Positions 46,678-56,159 of a stretch of DNA of 64,000 bases are shown here, piece after piece. Each line of letters opens with the position of its first letter. Position 1 is the stretch's first letter. Source of the stretch: Paenibacillus sp. D2_2. Lineage in GTDB: Bacteria; Bacillota; Bacilli; Paenibacillales; Paenibacillaceae. Made by a program: the position numbers and the translations under genes. The stretch lies in NCBI RefSeq assembly GCF_031199965.1, contig NZ_CP133605.1:625501-689500 (forward strand). The letters run 5' to 3'. Below the pieces are notes generated by a model. The model had not been told where the DNA came from. It searched no databases and saw only the letters and a list, made by a program, of their open reading frames with translations.

Positions 46678-46983
46678 ATGCCGCCAAAGAAAGGGCAGAA
46701 GTTTAATCGGTACGATGAAGAGACGAAAAGAGAGGCTGTTCGTTTACGTGTTGAGGAGCAATGGAGTTACTCTCAGATCCGAGAAAAGCTAGGGATTAAA
46801 AGTGATGTACAGATTATAGATTGGGTTCAGAAGCATCAAAACGGGGAATCATTTGATGATTATCGCGGACGTTGGAATAAGAAGCATTTTAGCAGTGTTG
46901 AAGAAGAAAATGAGTATTTAAAAGCGCAGGTCGAATACCTAAAAAAGCTCAATCCGAATCTACACGGGAGGGAAGTTGGATAA
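46678..46983 (+). CDS. IS3-type transposase OrfA
   Basis: 101 residues from ATG 46678, which has CCGGAGGGG upstream; an upstream in-frame ATG lacks this. The helix-turn-helix region is RYDEETKREAVRLRVEEQWS then YSQIREKLGIKSDVQI, followed by a leucine-zipper-like tail EENEYLKAQVEYLKKL. OrfA binds the ends and joins OrfB to make the transposase. It overlaps orfB by 8 nt. A CTAAAAAAG stretch near 46940 resembles a slippery site, but orfB lies in the +1 rather than the -1 frame. Confidence 0.85.
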   Translation: MPPKKGQKFNRYDEETKREAVRLRVEEQWSYSQIREKLGIKSDVQIIDWVQKHQNGESFDDYRGRWNKKHFSSVEEENEYLKAQVEYLKKLNPNLHGREVG

Positions 46984-47872
46984 GCAAGCCCGGTTCAGGA
47001 CCATCGAAAAAATGAATCAGAACCACTCGATCATAATGTTATGTAAGATTGCAGAGGTATCAAGAGCGGGCTACTACAAGTGGAAAGCAACCACTGATAC
47101 CCGCCAGATCCGTCAAGAACTGGACGCGGATATCAAGGAACATATTCTGGCCATTCATCGCTTACGGCCATACTTTGGCTACATACGCATGCGTACCGCA
47201 TTGAGTAAGGAAGGGCTTCAGGTGAACCACAAGAAGGTACGGAGGCTAATGCGGGAACTTGGAATCCGTTCTGTCATTCGTAAGAAGCGACCGTTTGCGG
47301 GCCGTAAACCGTCTGTGGTCTTCCCTAATGTCCTGAACCGCCAGTTTACAGCTGAAGCTGCCCTTAAGAAATTTGTGACCGATATCACCTATGTAAGAAC
47401 GGGGCATGATTTCGTCTATCTGTCCGTCGTCCTGGATCTGTACAACAACGAAGTCGTTGCCTGGGAAGTATCTGCACGAAACGATCTCGATCTTGTGCTC
47501 AATACAGTGAAGAAATTAAACGCAAAAGAGGCAGTGCTACATTCGGACCAAGGCTTTCAATATACGACAAAGAAGTACAGTAATCTCTTAGAAGAGCAAG
47601 GGCTTAAGGGCAGTCACTCAAGACGTGGAAATTGTTATGATAATGCTTGCGTTGAGTCATTTTTTTCTCATCTCAAGACGGAGAAGTTGTATCTTGAAAG
47701 ACCAAATAATGAGGAACAAGCTCGGGTCCAGATTGCTGAATACATAACGTTCTATAACCATGAACGTTTTCAAAAAAGCTCAGCGATCTCTCCCGGTGGA
47801 ATACCGGGAAAAGACCGCTGCATAAATTCCTCTTTTTTAAATGTCTACTTGACGGGGGTAAGACCAGCTTAG
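46976..47872 (+). CDS. IS3-type transposase OrfB (DDE integrase)
   Basis: 298 residues if begun at TTG 46976. An HTH_21-like region (YFGYIRMRTALSKEGLQVNH) is followed by the rve integrase core, with catalytic Asp in FVTDITYVRT, Asp in VLHSDQGFQYT and Glu in NACVESFFSHLKTE. It is normally made as an OrfAB fusion by frameshifting. Here the frame offset is +1, and deleting one G in gggaggg near 46970 would fuse the two ORFs directly, so an indel is possible. Confidence 0.87.
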   Translation: MDKQARFRTIEKMNQNHSIIMLCKIAEVSRAGYYKWKATTDTRQIRQELDADIKEHILAIHRLRPYFGYIRMRTALSKEGLQVNHKKVRRLMRELGIRSVIRKKRPFAGRKPSVVFPNVLNRQFTAEAALKKFVTDITYVRTGHDFVYLSVVLDLYNNEVVAWEVSARNDLDLVLNTVKKLNAKEAVLHSDQGFQYTTKKYSNLLEEQGLKGSHSRRGNCYDNACVESFFSHLKTEKLYLERPNNEEQARVQIAEYITFYNHERFQKSSAISPGGIPGKDRCINSSFLNVYLTGVRPA

Positions 47873-47972
47873 CTCTCTTTTTTAATAAAATTTTCAAACA
47901 ATGTTAAACGAAATGTCAAATATGGCAGAATTGCGTCAAATGCTGTAATGGAGCGTAAATTGGGGTGGATAG

Positions 47973-47998
47973 AACAGGCCTATAGGGCCTGTTTTTCT
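47973..47998 (+). terminator. intrinsic terminator between the IS and the cox operon
   Basis: AACAGGCC-TATA-GGGCCTGTT followed by TTTC. No gene ends close by, so it may be the original terminator of map, displaced by the IS. Confidence 0.65.
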
Positions 47999-48075
47999 AT
48001 TTGAAAACGCCACCAAACGCTGATATGATGCACTTTTTCGTATATTTGAACATTTTGTGAACTGTCTGTGATTCA

Positions 48076-48104
48076 TTGACAAAAGATGGGTTGAATCATA
48101 TATT
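48076..48104 (+). promoter_or_regulatory. promoter of the cox operon
   Basis: TTGACA (48076-48081), 17-nt spacer, TATATT (48099-48104), about 130 nt before ctaC. Confidence 0.6.
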
Positions 48105-48231
48105 TAATAGGTGATTGTTATAATTGACAAGAGTGCATCTATTGTGCTAAAAGTCATGTCTTGTTTACTGGAAATGCATCATCTTTGTACTCGTACATAT
48201 TTGGGAGAAAACGTAAAGTGGGGTAGATCAA

Positions 48232-49289
48232 ATGATGAAACCTGGAAAGGCTTTTAAACGGCTTGTCCCCTATTCTTCGGCATCTCGCTCTTGCTCTCTG
48301 CGTGCGGCCGTGAGGATTTGTCTGCGCTTAGACCTCAGGGTCCGGTGGCGGAAGATCAGCTCGGACTGATCAAGCTGGCGATTTCGATCATGGTTGGTGT
48401 CATGATCATCGTATTTGGCATTGCCGCCTATGTCCTTATCAAATTTCGTCGCAAGCCGGGACAGACTGACGTACCGAAGCAGGTTGAAGGAAATTTGAAA
48501 TTGGAGATTATTTGGACGGCTATACCTTTGGTACTCGTAATGATTCTGGGAGTCGCTACGGTTCAGAAGGTGTTTGCTATTGGTGAAGATTATTCGAAAG
48601 ACAAAAATGCGGTTAAAGTCAAAGTAACTTCGCATCTGTTCTGGTGGGAGTTCAACTATCCAGACTACGGGGTGACAACTGCGCAGGATTTGATTATTCC
48701 AACCGGCAAGAAGATTGCGCTTGAATTAAAGACGGCCGATGTTCTTCACTCCTTCTGGGTACCTTCTCTTGCAGGCAAGACGGATACCAATACCGATGGC
48801 ACGGTGAATAAAGCTTGGATTGAAGCTTCCAAGGAAGGCGTCTATCTTGGTAAATGCGCCGAGCTCTGCGGCCCGTCCCATGGTCTGATGGAATTTAAAG
48901 TAAAAGCGGTCAGCGATGATTCGTTCAAGAAGTGGATTGAGTCGATGAAAGCACCGGCCGTACTACCTGCAGATCCGGCTGTTGCAGAAGTGTTCAAGAG
49001 TCAGTGCTTGACCTGTCATGCGGTCGGTGACCAAGGGGGGCCATTAGCGCCGAACCTGACGGGAATCGGAAGTAGGGAGACTGTTGCCAGCATCTTACTT
49101 AATGAAGAGGGAACAGGGAATCCGGTAGGCAGAAAGCCAATCAAGGACAATTTGGTTGAATGGCTTAAGGATCCACAAGCCGTGAAGCCGGGCAATAAGA
49201 TGCCGGCGCCTAAAGAAGGTTTAGGGCTGACGGATGATCAGATCGAAGCGATTGCCCAGTACCTGGCTGATTATAAACTATCTTACTGA
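48232..49289 (+). CDS. ctaC: caa3 oxidase subunit II with cytochrome c domain, frameshifted
   Basis: 352 residues after correction. One C is missing from the run at 48267-48270; adding it gives a lipoprotein signal MMKPGKAFKRLVPLFFGISL ending in LLSAC. Two membrane helices follow. The CuA site is HSFWVPSLAGK...CAELCGPSHGLMEF. A C-terminal cytochrome c domain has the heme motif CLTCH and the axial Met region GNKMPAP, which marks the caa3 type. It receives electrons from cytochrome c or directly and passes them to subunit I. Confidence 0.92.
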
Positions 49290-49353
49290 TCGAACGCCTC
49301 TTCTGGCATGAACGGCATTTCTAAGGCAAAGGAACTTAAAGGGGGTACAGACC

Positions 49354-51242
49354 TTGGCTCACGCTCATAGTGTTAAGCGGCACAAGGGATTGATGGACTG
49401 GCTGACGACGGTCGACCACAAGAAAATCGCCATTCTGTATTTGGTTGCGGGAGCTTTCTTCTTCGGAATCGGCGGGATTGAAGCGCTGCTTATCCGGGTT
49501 CAGCTTGCGAAACCGATGAATGATTTTGTGACGGCGCAGCAGTTTAATGAATTGATTACAATGCACGGAACGACCATGATTTTCCTCGGGGTTATGCCTG
49601 TTATTTTCGCCTTGATGAACGCGGTAATTCCGCTGCAAATCGGGGCGCGTGACGTTGCGTTCCCGTTCTTGAATTCACTCGGGTTCTGGACCTTTCTATT
49701 CGGTGGCTTATTGCTGAATATTAGCTGGTTTATGGGAGGGGCTCCTGATGCGGGCTGGACCTCTATACCCCGTTATCTACAACGGCTTACAGCTTAACGC
49801 ATGGCGTCGATTTCTATACGATCGGCTTGCAGATTGCTGGACTTGGTACACTGATCGGGGGGATTAACTTCCTGGCCACGATCATCACAATGCGTGCTCC
49901 GGGGATGTCGTATATGCGGATGCCGATGTTTACCTGGACCTCTTTTGTAACTTCGGCTATGATTCTGTTCGCATTCCCTGCCGTGACGGTTGGTCTCGTA
50001 CTACTGTCCTTCGACCGGATATTGGGAGCTAATTTCTTCGAAGTGAGCAAAGGTGGTAACCCAGTTCTCTGGCAGCATATCTTCTGGATTTTCGGACACC
50101 CTGAAGTTTATATCCTGATACTTCCAGCCTTTGGGGTGATTTCTGAAGTCGTGAGTACATTCTCACGCAAGCGCCTGTTCGGCTACAGCTCGATGGTGTT
50201 CGCTACGATCTTGATTGCCTTCCTGGGCTTCATGGTTTGGGCCCACCATATGTTTACGACAGGCCTCGGGCCGGTCGCAAATGCATTGTTCTCGATAGCT
50301 ACGATGTTAATCGCCGTACCGACCGGGATCAAAATATTCAACTGGCTATTTACGATGTGGGGTGGCCAAATTCGCTTTACTACAGCGAATCTGTTTGCCG
50401 TCGGGTTTATTCCTACCTTTGTTATGGGGGGCGTTACCGGCGTAATGCTGGCCTCAGCTCCGGCAGACTATCAATATCATGATACTTATTTCGTAGTTGC
50501 TCACTTCCATTATGTAATCGTGGGCGGGCTTGTTCTCGGATTGTTCTCAGGTCTTCATTATTGGTGGCCTAAAATGTTCGGTCGGATACTGAGTGAGAAG
50601 TTGGGTAAGTTCGAATTCTGGACATTTATTATTGGCTTCCACATGACCTTCTTCGTACAGCATTTCCTTGGATTGATGGGTATGCAGCGCCGCGTATTTA
50701 CATATTTGCCGAACCAGGGCTTTGAATTACTGAACTTAATCAGTACGGTTGGCGCGTTCCTAATGGGTGTCGGAGTGATCGCGTTCCTGATCAATGTAGG
50801 CATTACCGCAGCTAAACCAAAGAATGCTTCTAATGATCCTTGGGAAGATGGACGTACGCTGGAATGGACGATATCTTCGCCTCCACCGGAGTATAACTTT
50901 AAGCAGATTCCACTTGTTCGTGGACTTGATGCATTCTGGAAAGAGAAGATGGCGGGCAATAAGGAGATGACTCCGGCTGAACCGATCGGATCGATCCATA
51001 TGCCGTCACCGACAATTCTTCCATTTATTATGTCAGTTGGTTTGTTCATCGCAGGACTTGGATTTATGTTTACGAGCGATGATTTCGGTAACAGCTTCAT
51101 GAACTTTATTTTTGGGAACTATATTGTAACGGGCATTGGCCTCGCGATTACTTTCGGAAGCATGCTGGTACGTTCGCTGTATGATGATCACGGCTGGCAT
51201 ATCGAACCGTCTGAATTAAATGAGAAGGGGGTAAAAGCATGA
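49354..51242 (+). CDS. ctaD: caa3 oxidase subunit I, frameshifted
   Basis: 629 residues after correction. TTG start at 49354 behind GGGGGT. The heme-copper core is seen in MHGTTMIFL (heme a ligand), the CuB/Tyr motif FWIFGHPEVYILILPAFG, WAHHMFTTG (CuB His pair) and VAHFHYVIVGG (heme a3 and a ligands). A base is missing near 49763; adding it restores GWTSYTPLSTTAYSL, with the downstream part from 49798 in frame. It reduces O2 to water and pumps protons. Its end overlaps ctaE by 4 nt. Confidence 0.93.
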
Positions 51243-51868
51243 CAACACCTCATGCAGAGCAAGCAACGAACGTCCTTCCTCATGAGCCAGAGAAAGCTAC
51301 GCTGGAAGGTCGCAATAAAGTGCTTGGCTTCTGGCTCTTCCTTGGTGGAGAAGCCGTATTGTTCGGCACGCTTTTCGCTACCTTCCTGACACTGAGAAAT
51401 CAAGTGGCAGACGGTCCATCGGCCAGCGAATTGTTCAGCTTGCCTATAACTGCAGCGGCAACCTTCATATTGTTAATAAGCAGCTTGACTAGCGTCTTCG
51501 CCGTACAGGCATTGCATCGCGGTAATCGTAATGTGCTGGCTAAGTGGCTTGGCGTGACTGTATTGCTCGGCCTAGCGTTTCTTGTACTTGAAATTTACGA
51601 GTTTTCCCAGTATGTCCTTCATGAAGGTTATGGTATGACGACCAGTGCGTTCAGTTCATCGTTCTATACCTTAGTTGGCTTCCACGGGGCACACGTCTTG
51701 TTTGGGGTTCTGTGGATTTCTATAATCATAGGCCAGCTCTTCAAAAAAGGGCTAACCGTAGTTACGGCTCCGAAGGTTTATGTGTCGGCGATGTACTGGC
51801 ACTTTATCGACGTAGTATGGGTATTCATCTTTACCGTTGTTTACCTGCTTGGAAAGGTGGTAGGATAG
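51239..51868 (+). CDS. ctaE: cytochrome c oxidase subunit III
   Basis: A 209-residue membrane protein with five helices, as in the short subunit III of Bacilli. Conserved parts are KVLGFWLFLGGEAVLFGTLF, TLVGFHGAHVLFGVLW and YWHFIDVVWVFIFTVVYL. The ATG overlaps the ctaD stop. It stabilises the catalytic core. Confidence 0.94.
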   Translation: MTTPHAEQATNVLPHEPEKATLEGRNKVLGFWLFLGGEAVLFGTLFATFLTLRNQVADGPSASELFSLPITAAATFILLISSLTSVFAVQALHRGNRNVLAKWLGVTVLLGLAFLVLEIYEFSQYVLHEGYGMTTSAFSSSFYTLVGFHGAHVLFGVLWISIIIGQLFKKGLTVVTAPKVYVSAMYWHFIDVVWVFIFTVVYLLGKVVG

Positions 51869-51869
51869 C

Positions 51870-52190
51870 ATGACGAATCACGATTCGAATGGCGTCACAA
51901 CGATCAAGCATCGGCATCGCCAAGAAGGACCGCAGAAGCATGTCATCGCGTTTATTTTCTCCATCGTTCTGACTTTGATTGCTTTTGCTTCCGTAGCGGC
52001 GGGCGGAGTCAATATCGCCTTCACTGTTCTGTTATTGCTGGTTATGGCAGTACTTCAGGTACTTGTTCAGCTGGGATACTGGATGCATCTTAAAGATAAG
52101 GGACATATGATACCGATTTTGTTCATGGCCGGGGGATTCTTCGTTGCAAGTTTGGCGATTATCGCCGCGCTATACTGGATGTGGTGGTAG
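51870..52190 (+). CDS. ctaF: cytochrome c oxidase subunit IV
   Basis: A 106-residue protein with three membrane helices; FIFSIVLTLIAFASV, VLVQLGYWMHLKDKGH and a C-terminal YWMWW are typical of CtaF/COX4-like subunits. It begins 1 nt after the ctaE stop. A terminator follows at 52201. Confidence 0.92.
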   Translation: MTNHDSNGVTTIKHRHRQEGPQKHVIAFIFSIVLTLIAFASVAAGGVNIAFTVLLLLVMAVLQVLVQLGYWMHLKDKGHMIPILFMAGGFFVASLAIIAALYWMWW

Positions 52191-52200
52191 GAAATATTGG

Positions 52201-52228
52201 GAGGGCTTGATTCCAAGCCCTCTTTTTA
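52201..52228 (+). terminator. terminator after ctaF
   Basis: GAGGGCTTG-ATTC-CAAGCCCTC followed by TTTTT. Confidence 0.85.
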
Positions 52229-52292
52229 TGTATAAATAATTAGAGGTCCATCATATCGACAGAATCGAAGTCTCCGGGAAGGAAGGGTTCGT

Positions 52293-53201
52293 GTGCTCGG
52301 GTTAGAATATTTTACATTTACACAGGTATGGAGTCCGATTGCATTAGCAACGGTACTGCTGATCATAGCGGGGTACTTCGTATTGATCGGACCGCTTAGC
52401 GAGAAATACGGGCAAGGGGAGAAGGTTCCCGTCTATAGGAAGCTGCTATTCTTACTCGGACTGGCTTTGTTGTATATCGCTCAAGGCGGCCCTATAGAAT
52501 TGCTAGGACATATTATGTTCAGCTTCCATATGATTAGCATGGCGTTTTCGTATTTGTTGGCTCCACCACTTCTAATGCTTGGTATTCCTGTCTGGGTCTG
52601 GCGCAAGGTTGTGTCTTGGCTTAGAAGGAGTCCTCTGCGTACTCTTAAATTTCTGATCCATCCTGTCGTTGCAGCAATCATATTTAACGGGCTATTCTCT
52701 TTCTATCATATCCCCGTTATTCATGACTACGTGATGCTCCATTTCGGAGTACACCGACTGTACTATGTCGTGCTATTTATTACGGCGGTGTTGATGTGGT
52801 GGACATTAGTAGATCCACTACCTGATATGACTTCGGTTAAGGGAGTTAAGAAGGTTGGTTTTATCTTCCTCAATATGATACTCTTAACTCCAGCGTGTGG
52901 ATTGATCATTTTTGCTCCAAATCCGATGTACACGACATATAGTGATCCGGTAGTCTGGGCCAAGGCGATGGGCTATTGTATTCCGGGGGATACAACGATG
53001 CTACTAAGCCAGTTTGGCGGACCACAGTTCTTCGGCTATTTAGAACCAGTGGTTGATCAGCAGGTTGGTGGAATTCTGATGAAGTTCATTCAGGAGACTA
53101 TTTTTGCCTCGATGTTGGCCTACGTGTTTTTTCAGTGGTACAGACAGGAGAACCGGAGAGAAGATGATGAGGAGATACTACCGGAGGAATATGCTCCCTA
53201 A
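52293..53201 (+). CDS. ctaG: cytochrome c oxidase assembly factor CtaG
   Basis: A 302-residue membrane protein of the caa3_CtaG family, with about seven helices. GTG start 52293 behind GGAAGGAAGGG. Conserved HMISMAFSYLLAPPLLMLG, NGLFSFYHIPVIHDYVM and MWWTLVDPLPD carry His residues likely used in copper handling. It is needed for active caa3 oxidase in B. subtilis. It follows ctaF after a terminator, so it may have partly separate expression. Confidence 0.93.
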   Translation: MLGLEYFTFTQVWSPIALATVLLIIAGYFVLIGPLSEKYGQGEKVPVYRKLLFLLGLALLYIAQGGPIELLGHIMFSFHMISMAFSYLLAPPLLMLGIPVWVWRKVVSWLRRSPLRTLKFLIHPVVAAIIFNGLFSFYHIPVIHDYVMLHFGVHRLYYVVLFITAVLMWWTLVDPLPDMTSVKGVKKVGFIFLNMILLTPACGLIIFAPNPMYTTYSDPVVWAKAMGYCIPGDTTMLLSQFGGPQFFGYLEPVVDQQVGGILMKFIQETIFASMLAYVFFQWYRQENRREDDEEILPEEYAP

Positions 53202-53238
53202 CTAACTCTATAAGCAAAATGAAGTAGGAGGATTTGTC

Positions 53239-53703
53239 ATGGACGTTTTCACATTATTTCCGACGATTAGCACTTCGTTTATCGTAATTAGTGCCGTGCT
53301 GGTTGCGATCGGCTGGGCGCTGATTATTAAAGGGAAGCGCGAGGCGCATAAGAAGACGATGATTGCGGCTGCGGTTGCAGCATTGCTATTTTTCATCATT
53401 TATATGTCGCGGACCGTATTTATCGGCAATACTTCATGGGGAGGGCCAGATAATCTCAAGGTATACTACCAAGTATTTCTGATCTTCCACATTGTCCTGG
53501 CAAGCGTGGCAGCGGTATTTGGAATTACGACGCTCGTGCTCGGCTTCAAGGAGAAGTATGCCAAGCACCGTAAATGGGGCCGTACGACATTGGTGATTTG
53601 GTTCTTTACGGCAATTACTGGGGTAGCAGTGTATATCCTATTATATATGCTGTATCCAGGTGGACATACGAAGCCGGTATGGGAAGTTATATTGGGAGCT
53701 TAA
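53239..53703 (+). CDS. DUF420 membrane protein (CtaM/YozB-like)
   Basis: 154 residues, four membrane helices; ATG with TAGGAGGA upstream. The segments KREAHKKTMIAAAVAALLFF, FHIVLASVAAVFGI and KHRKWGRTTLVIWFFTAITG, with conserved His residues, are the DUF420 signature. Members next to cox genes help heme-copper oxidase maturation. It is 37 nt after ctaG. A terminator follows at 53708. Confidence 0.88.
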   Translation: MDVFTLFPTISTSFIVISAVLVAIGWALIIKGKREAHKKTMIAAAVAALLFFIIYMSRTVFIGNTSWGGPDNLKVYYQVFLIFHIVLASVAAVFGITTLVLGFKEKYAKHRKWGRTTLVIWFFTAITGVAVYILLYMLYPGGHTKPVWEVILGA

Positions 53704-53707
53704 GAAG

Positions 53708-53737
53708 AAAATCCTGCATATTTGCAGGATTTTTTTG
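53708..53737 (+). terminator. terminator of the cox operon
   Basis: AAATCCTGCA-TAT-TTGCAGGATTT followed by TTTT. Confidence 0.85.
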
Positions 53738-53805
53738 TTGTATACTTTAGAGTTGAAAAAATTCAGTTTTACAAATTTGTCTTCAGATGTTGGCGGATGA
53801 TAACA

Positions 53806-53855
53806 GAAAAAAAGGACATGTCTGGAAGTGATTCTCCTAGGCATGTTCTTTTTTA
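53806..53855. terminator. hairpin with A-run and T-run on either side
   Basis: AAAAAAAGGACATG...CATGTTCTTTTTT. It looks like a second, bidirectional terminator isolating the ABC operon from the cox operon. Confidence 0.55.
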
Positions 53856-53880
53856 CTGAGAAGTATTGGAAAATTTTATA

Positions 53881-53917
53881 TTGACGGTTCAGATATACAC
53901 AGTATATACTGTGTATA
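53881..53917 (+). promoter_or_regulatory. promoter and perfect 24-bp operator of the ABC operon
   Basis: TTGACG (53881-53886) and TATACT (53905-53910) flank and overlap TATACACAGTAT-ATACTGTGTATA (53894-53917), a perfect palindrome. The operon encodes a GntR/YtrA-type repressor, the likely ligand of this site. Confidence 0.75.
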
Positions 53918-54028
53918 AAGATATAAACAGTAAGCACAGTGGTTATAGCAACTGCTCATCTATAGTGGAACTGAGAACTTATAGAGATGTTGTTATAAAG
54001 ATATGGGGATTAAGGAAGGGTGATGGAG

Positions 54029-54748
54029 TTGAAAGCTTGGAAGGACGCCTGGGTGATTTTCAAAAAAGATTTATATACCGACCGAATGTATCTGATCTGG
54101 AACGCGATATTCATGATATATGGCGGAGCGATGTTCAGCTTTATGCTATATTCCGTGGATCATGCCGATACGAATATTCATCCATTGGCGGATTATCTTA
54201 TGCTGATGATGGTACCTATGATCGGATTTTTCTTCTCACGTAGATCATTTAATTATTTGAAGGAAGATTCGTACACGCGAATGTTATGTTATTACCGTAC
54301 GCTTCCGATTCCGGTCAAGACGGTCATGAAAAGCCGGTACGTCCAACTGGTGTTTACGATTATTTTTAACAGTATTATCCTTTTCTCGACAATATACTTT
54401 GTTTTTATATTCCTTAATAAGGAAATGAGCGTTATTGAATATATCTCCTTCGCTTTAACGTGGATCGGGTATGCTCTGATTATAAATGGACTCTATATAT
54501 ACTTAGAATTTTTGAAAAGAGGAAAGATATATTTCTGGCTTGGTATGCTTCTTATGCTTAGCATGGTGATAATAACGTTTGCTGTAGCTGTTCTCCAAGG
54601 TAATTTAGTGAAATATACGATGGATCTTTCCGTACGTTATGCTTTGTTATCACCAATCATGTGGGGAACTCTTCTAGTTGGCGTGCTGTTGCTTTATTTC
54701 ACAGGTTTATTGACTATACGGAAATTAACAGATCGAGATTTAGTTTGA
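54029..54748 (+). CDS. ABC-2-like membrane protein of a YtrA-type operon
   Basis: 239 residues if begun at TTG 54029, 8 nt after AAGGAAGGG; ATG 54023 and GTG 54020 are too close to that site. There are six membrane segments, including MLMMVPMIGFFFS, IIFNSIILFSTIYFVFIFL and MWGTLLVGVLLLYFTG. RSFNYLKEDSYTRMLCYYRT then LPIPVKTVMKSR resembles the cytoplasmic coupling loop of ABC-2 permeases. It is the first gene of the operon and presumably the permease for the ATPase at 55199. The substrate is unknown. Confidence 0.7.
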   Translation: MKAWKDAWVIFKKDLYTDRMYLIWNAIFMIYGGAMFSFMLYSVDHADTNIHPLADYLMLMMVPMIGFFFSRRSFNYLKEDSYTRMLCYYRTLPIPVKTVMKSRYVQLVFTIIFNSIILFSTIYFVFIFLNKEMSVIEYISFALTWIGYALIINGLYIYLEFLKRGKIYFWLGMLLMLSMVIITFAVAVLQGNLVKYTMDLSVRYALLSPIMWGTLLVGVLLLYFTGLLTIRKLTDRDLV

Positions 54749-54791
54749 TAGGATGCTATAGCAGATTTAGTGGCCGGAGGTGATGTGAAAG

Positions 54792-55202
54792 GTGTGGATT
54801 CCGATTCAAATTGATGAACAAAGCGCAGAGCCCTTGTACCACCAGATTGAGACTCAACTTAAATCATTGATCGTCAGCGGACAAATCGAAGAAGGAACGC
54901 TGTTGCCGTCAATTCGTGAATTTGCCGCGAGCCTAAGCTGTAGTGTCATTACGATCCGGCGAGTCTATCAGGATTTAGAGAATGAAGGCTTGCTTAGAAC
55001 AAAGCAAGGGACAGGGACCTTTGTCGCTAAGGTCGGAACAGGGGAACGAAATGAGTATCGGAGGACGGTTGTTCAAGCAGCGGTAGAGACGGCTGTAGAT
55101 ACTGGCATTTCCGTTCAGTATGGAGAAGAAGAATTGAAACAATTGTTTCTAAAGATATTGAAGCAAAAATATCATAAAGATGGCGGGAGGGATACCGAGT
55201 GA
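54792..55202 (+). CDS. GntR-family repressor, YtrA subfamily
   Basis: 136 residues; GTG start behind GGAGG. A winged-helix GntR domain (residues 10-75: EPLYHQIETQLKSLIVSGQI ... LPSIREFAASLSCSVITIRR, then GLLRTKQGTGTFV) is followed by only about 50 residues, the short tail typical of YtrA-type regulators of ABC operons. It overlaps the ATPase gene by 4 nt. It probably binds the palindrome at 53894-53917 and represses its own operon, often relieved by envelope-acting compounds in related systems. Confidence 0.88.
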   Translation: MWIPIQIDEQSAEPLYHQIETQLKSLIVSGQIEEGTLLPSIREFAASLSCSVITIRRVYQDLENEGLLRTKQGTGTFVAKVGTGERNEYRRTVVQAAVETAVDTGISVQYGEEELKQLFLKILKQKYHKDGGRDTE

Positions 55203-56104
55203 CAGAGAAAATGGCGATTGAACTTAGAGGAGCTTTAAAGCAGAGGCGGAGACGCTCGATCGGGCCGATTGACCTTAATATTCCACAAGGTTATATCGTT
55301 GCTCTCGTTGGAACTAATGGATCGGGAAAAAGCACGATGATGAATATGATGCTTAAGACGATCAAACCGGATCAGGGTACGATTCGCTGGTATGGCGAGT
55401 CTTACAGCGGAGAGTTGCCCTTAATATTAAGGCAGAGCATAGGCTATGTACCAGAAATCCCGACTTTAGAGGAGAATCGCTTGACCGCTGATGTAGCAGC
55501 CAGGTTCCGTTCACACTGGTATCCGAATTGGGATGAAGCACGTTTTAATGAACTAATGGATAAGTTCCACGTTCCACGTAATGAGCGGTTAAATCGAATG
55601 TCCAAAGGGGAGAGACGTAAGTTCGAAATTGCCGCTGTCCTTGCGTCCAGACCTAAGCTGCTGCTGCTTGATGAGCCGTCTTCAGGTCTCGACCCATTCG
55701 CCTGGGGCGATATGATCGACGAACTCCAGGCTTGCATGGAGAACGAAGAAGTCACGATCGTGTTATCGACTCATATTGTAGATGAGGTCAAGAGATTGGC
55801 TGACTATATCGTACTGGTTAACGAGGGGCAGGTTCTCGGCGTGGCGGAGAAGGACTCACTCTACGGCACTTGGAAGGAACTGTGGGTTCAAGGGGTACCG
55901 GAAGTGCTTAGCAAGGTAAGTGGAGTTGCCAAATGTCAGCCGGATGGACCGACATTGACGCGAATCATCGTCCGGGATAATGAACAATGGACGAATTACT
56001 TGGCGGCCACAGGAACGCAGATCGTGAAGTCGCGGACTCTCGAACTAGAGGAAATATTGCGGTTGTGGATCGAAGGGCATGAGCCTGAGCAATTGATAGT
56101 GTAG
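55199..56104 (+). CDS. ABC transporter ATPase of the YtrA-type operon
   Basis: 301 residues, GTG start overlapping the GntR stop. Walker A is GTNGSGKST. The signature is reduced to MSKGERRKFEIA (S-K-G-E in place of SGGQ). Walker B is LLLLDEPSSGLDP, and the switch His is in LSTHIVDEVKRL. It probably works with the membrane protein at 54029 and may also help the transporter at 56160-58332. Confidence 0.88.
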   Translation: MTEKMAIELRGALKQRRRRSIGPIDLNIPQGYIVALVGTNGSGKSTMMNMMLKTIKPDQGTIRWYGESYSGELPLILRQSIGYVPEIPTLEENRLTADVAARFRSHWYPNWDEARFNELMDKFHVPRNERLNRMSKGERRKFEIAAVLASRPKLLLLDEPSSGLDPFAWGDMIDELQACMENEEVTIVLSTHIVDEVKRLADYIVLVNEGQVLGVAEKDSLYGTWKELWVQGVPEVLSKVSGVAKCQPDGPTLTRIIVRDNEQWTNYLAATGTQIVKSRTLELEEILRLWIEGHEPEQLIV

Positions 56105-56159
56105 ACATTGTTCTATAAATAGATATTTCAAATCTAAAATAAGTGGGGGATAACGAAAT

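Larger units (their letters stand above)
46581..47881 (+). mobile_element. IS3-family insertion sequence (about 1.3 kb)
   Basis: The left end AAAAGAGAGCTTTGATATTA and the right end, read in reverse, AAAAGAGAGCTAAGCTGGTC are imperfect terminal inverted repeats. They enclose orfA and orfB in the usual order. I could not define a target-site duplication with confidence. The left end is 9 nt after the map stop. Confidence 0.85.

Noticed and set aside
46935..46985. Programmed -1 frameshift joining orfA and orfB of the IS
   Set aside because: The AAAAAAG run is present, but a -1 shift leads to a frame that stops at once; orfB lies in the +1 frame, so a -1 event cannot make the fusion in this copy.
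54020..54028. GTG 54020 or ATG 54023 as start of the first ABC-operon gene
   Set aside because: Both overlap or touch the AAGGAAGGG ribosome binding site; TTG 54029 has the correct spacing.
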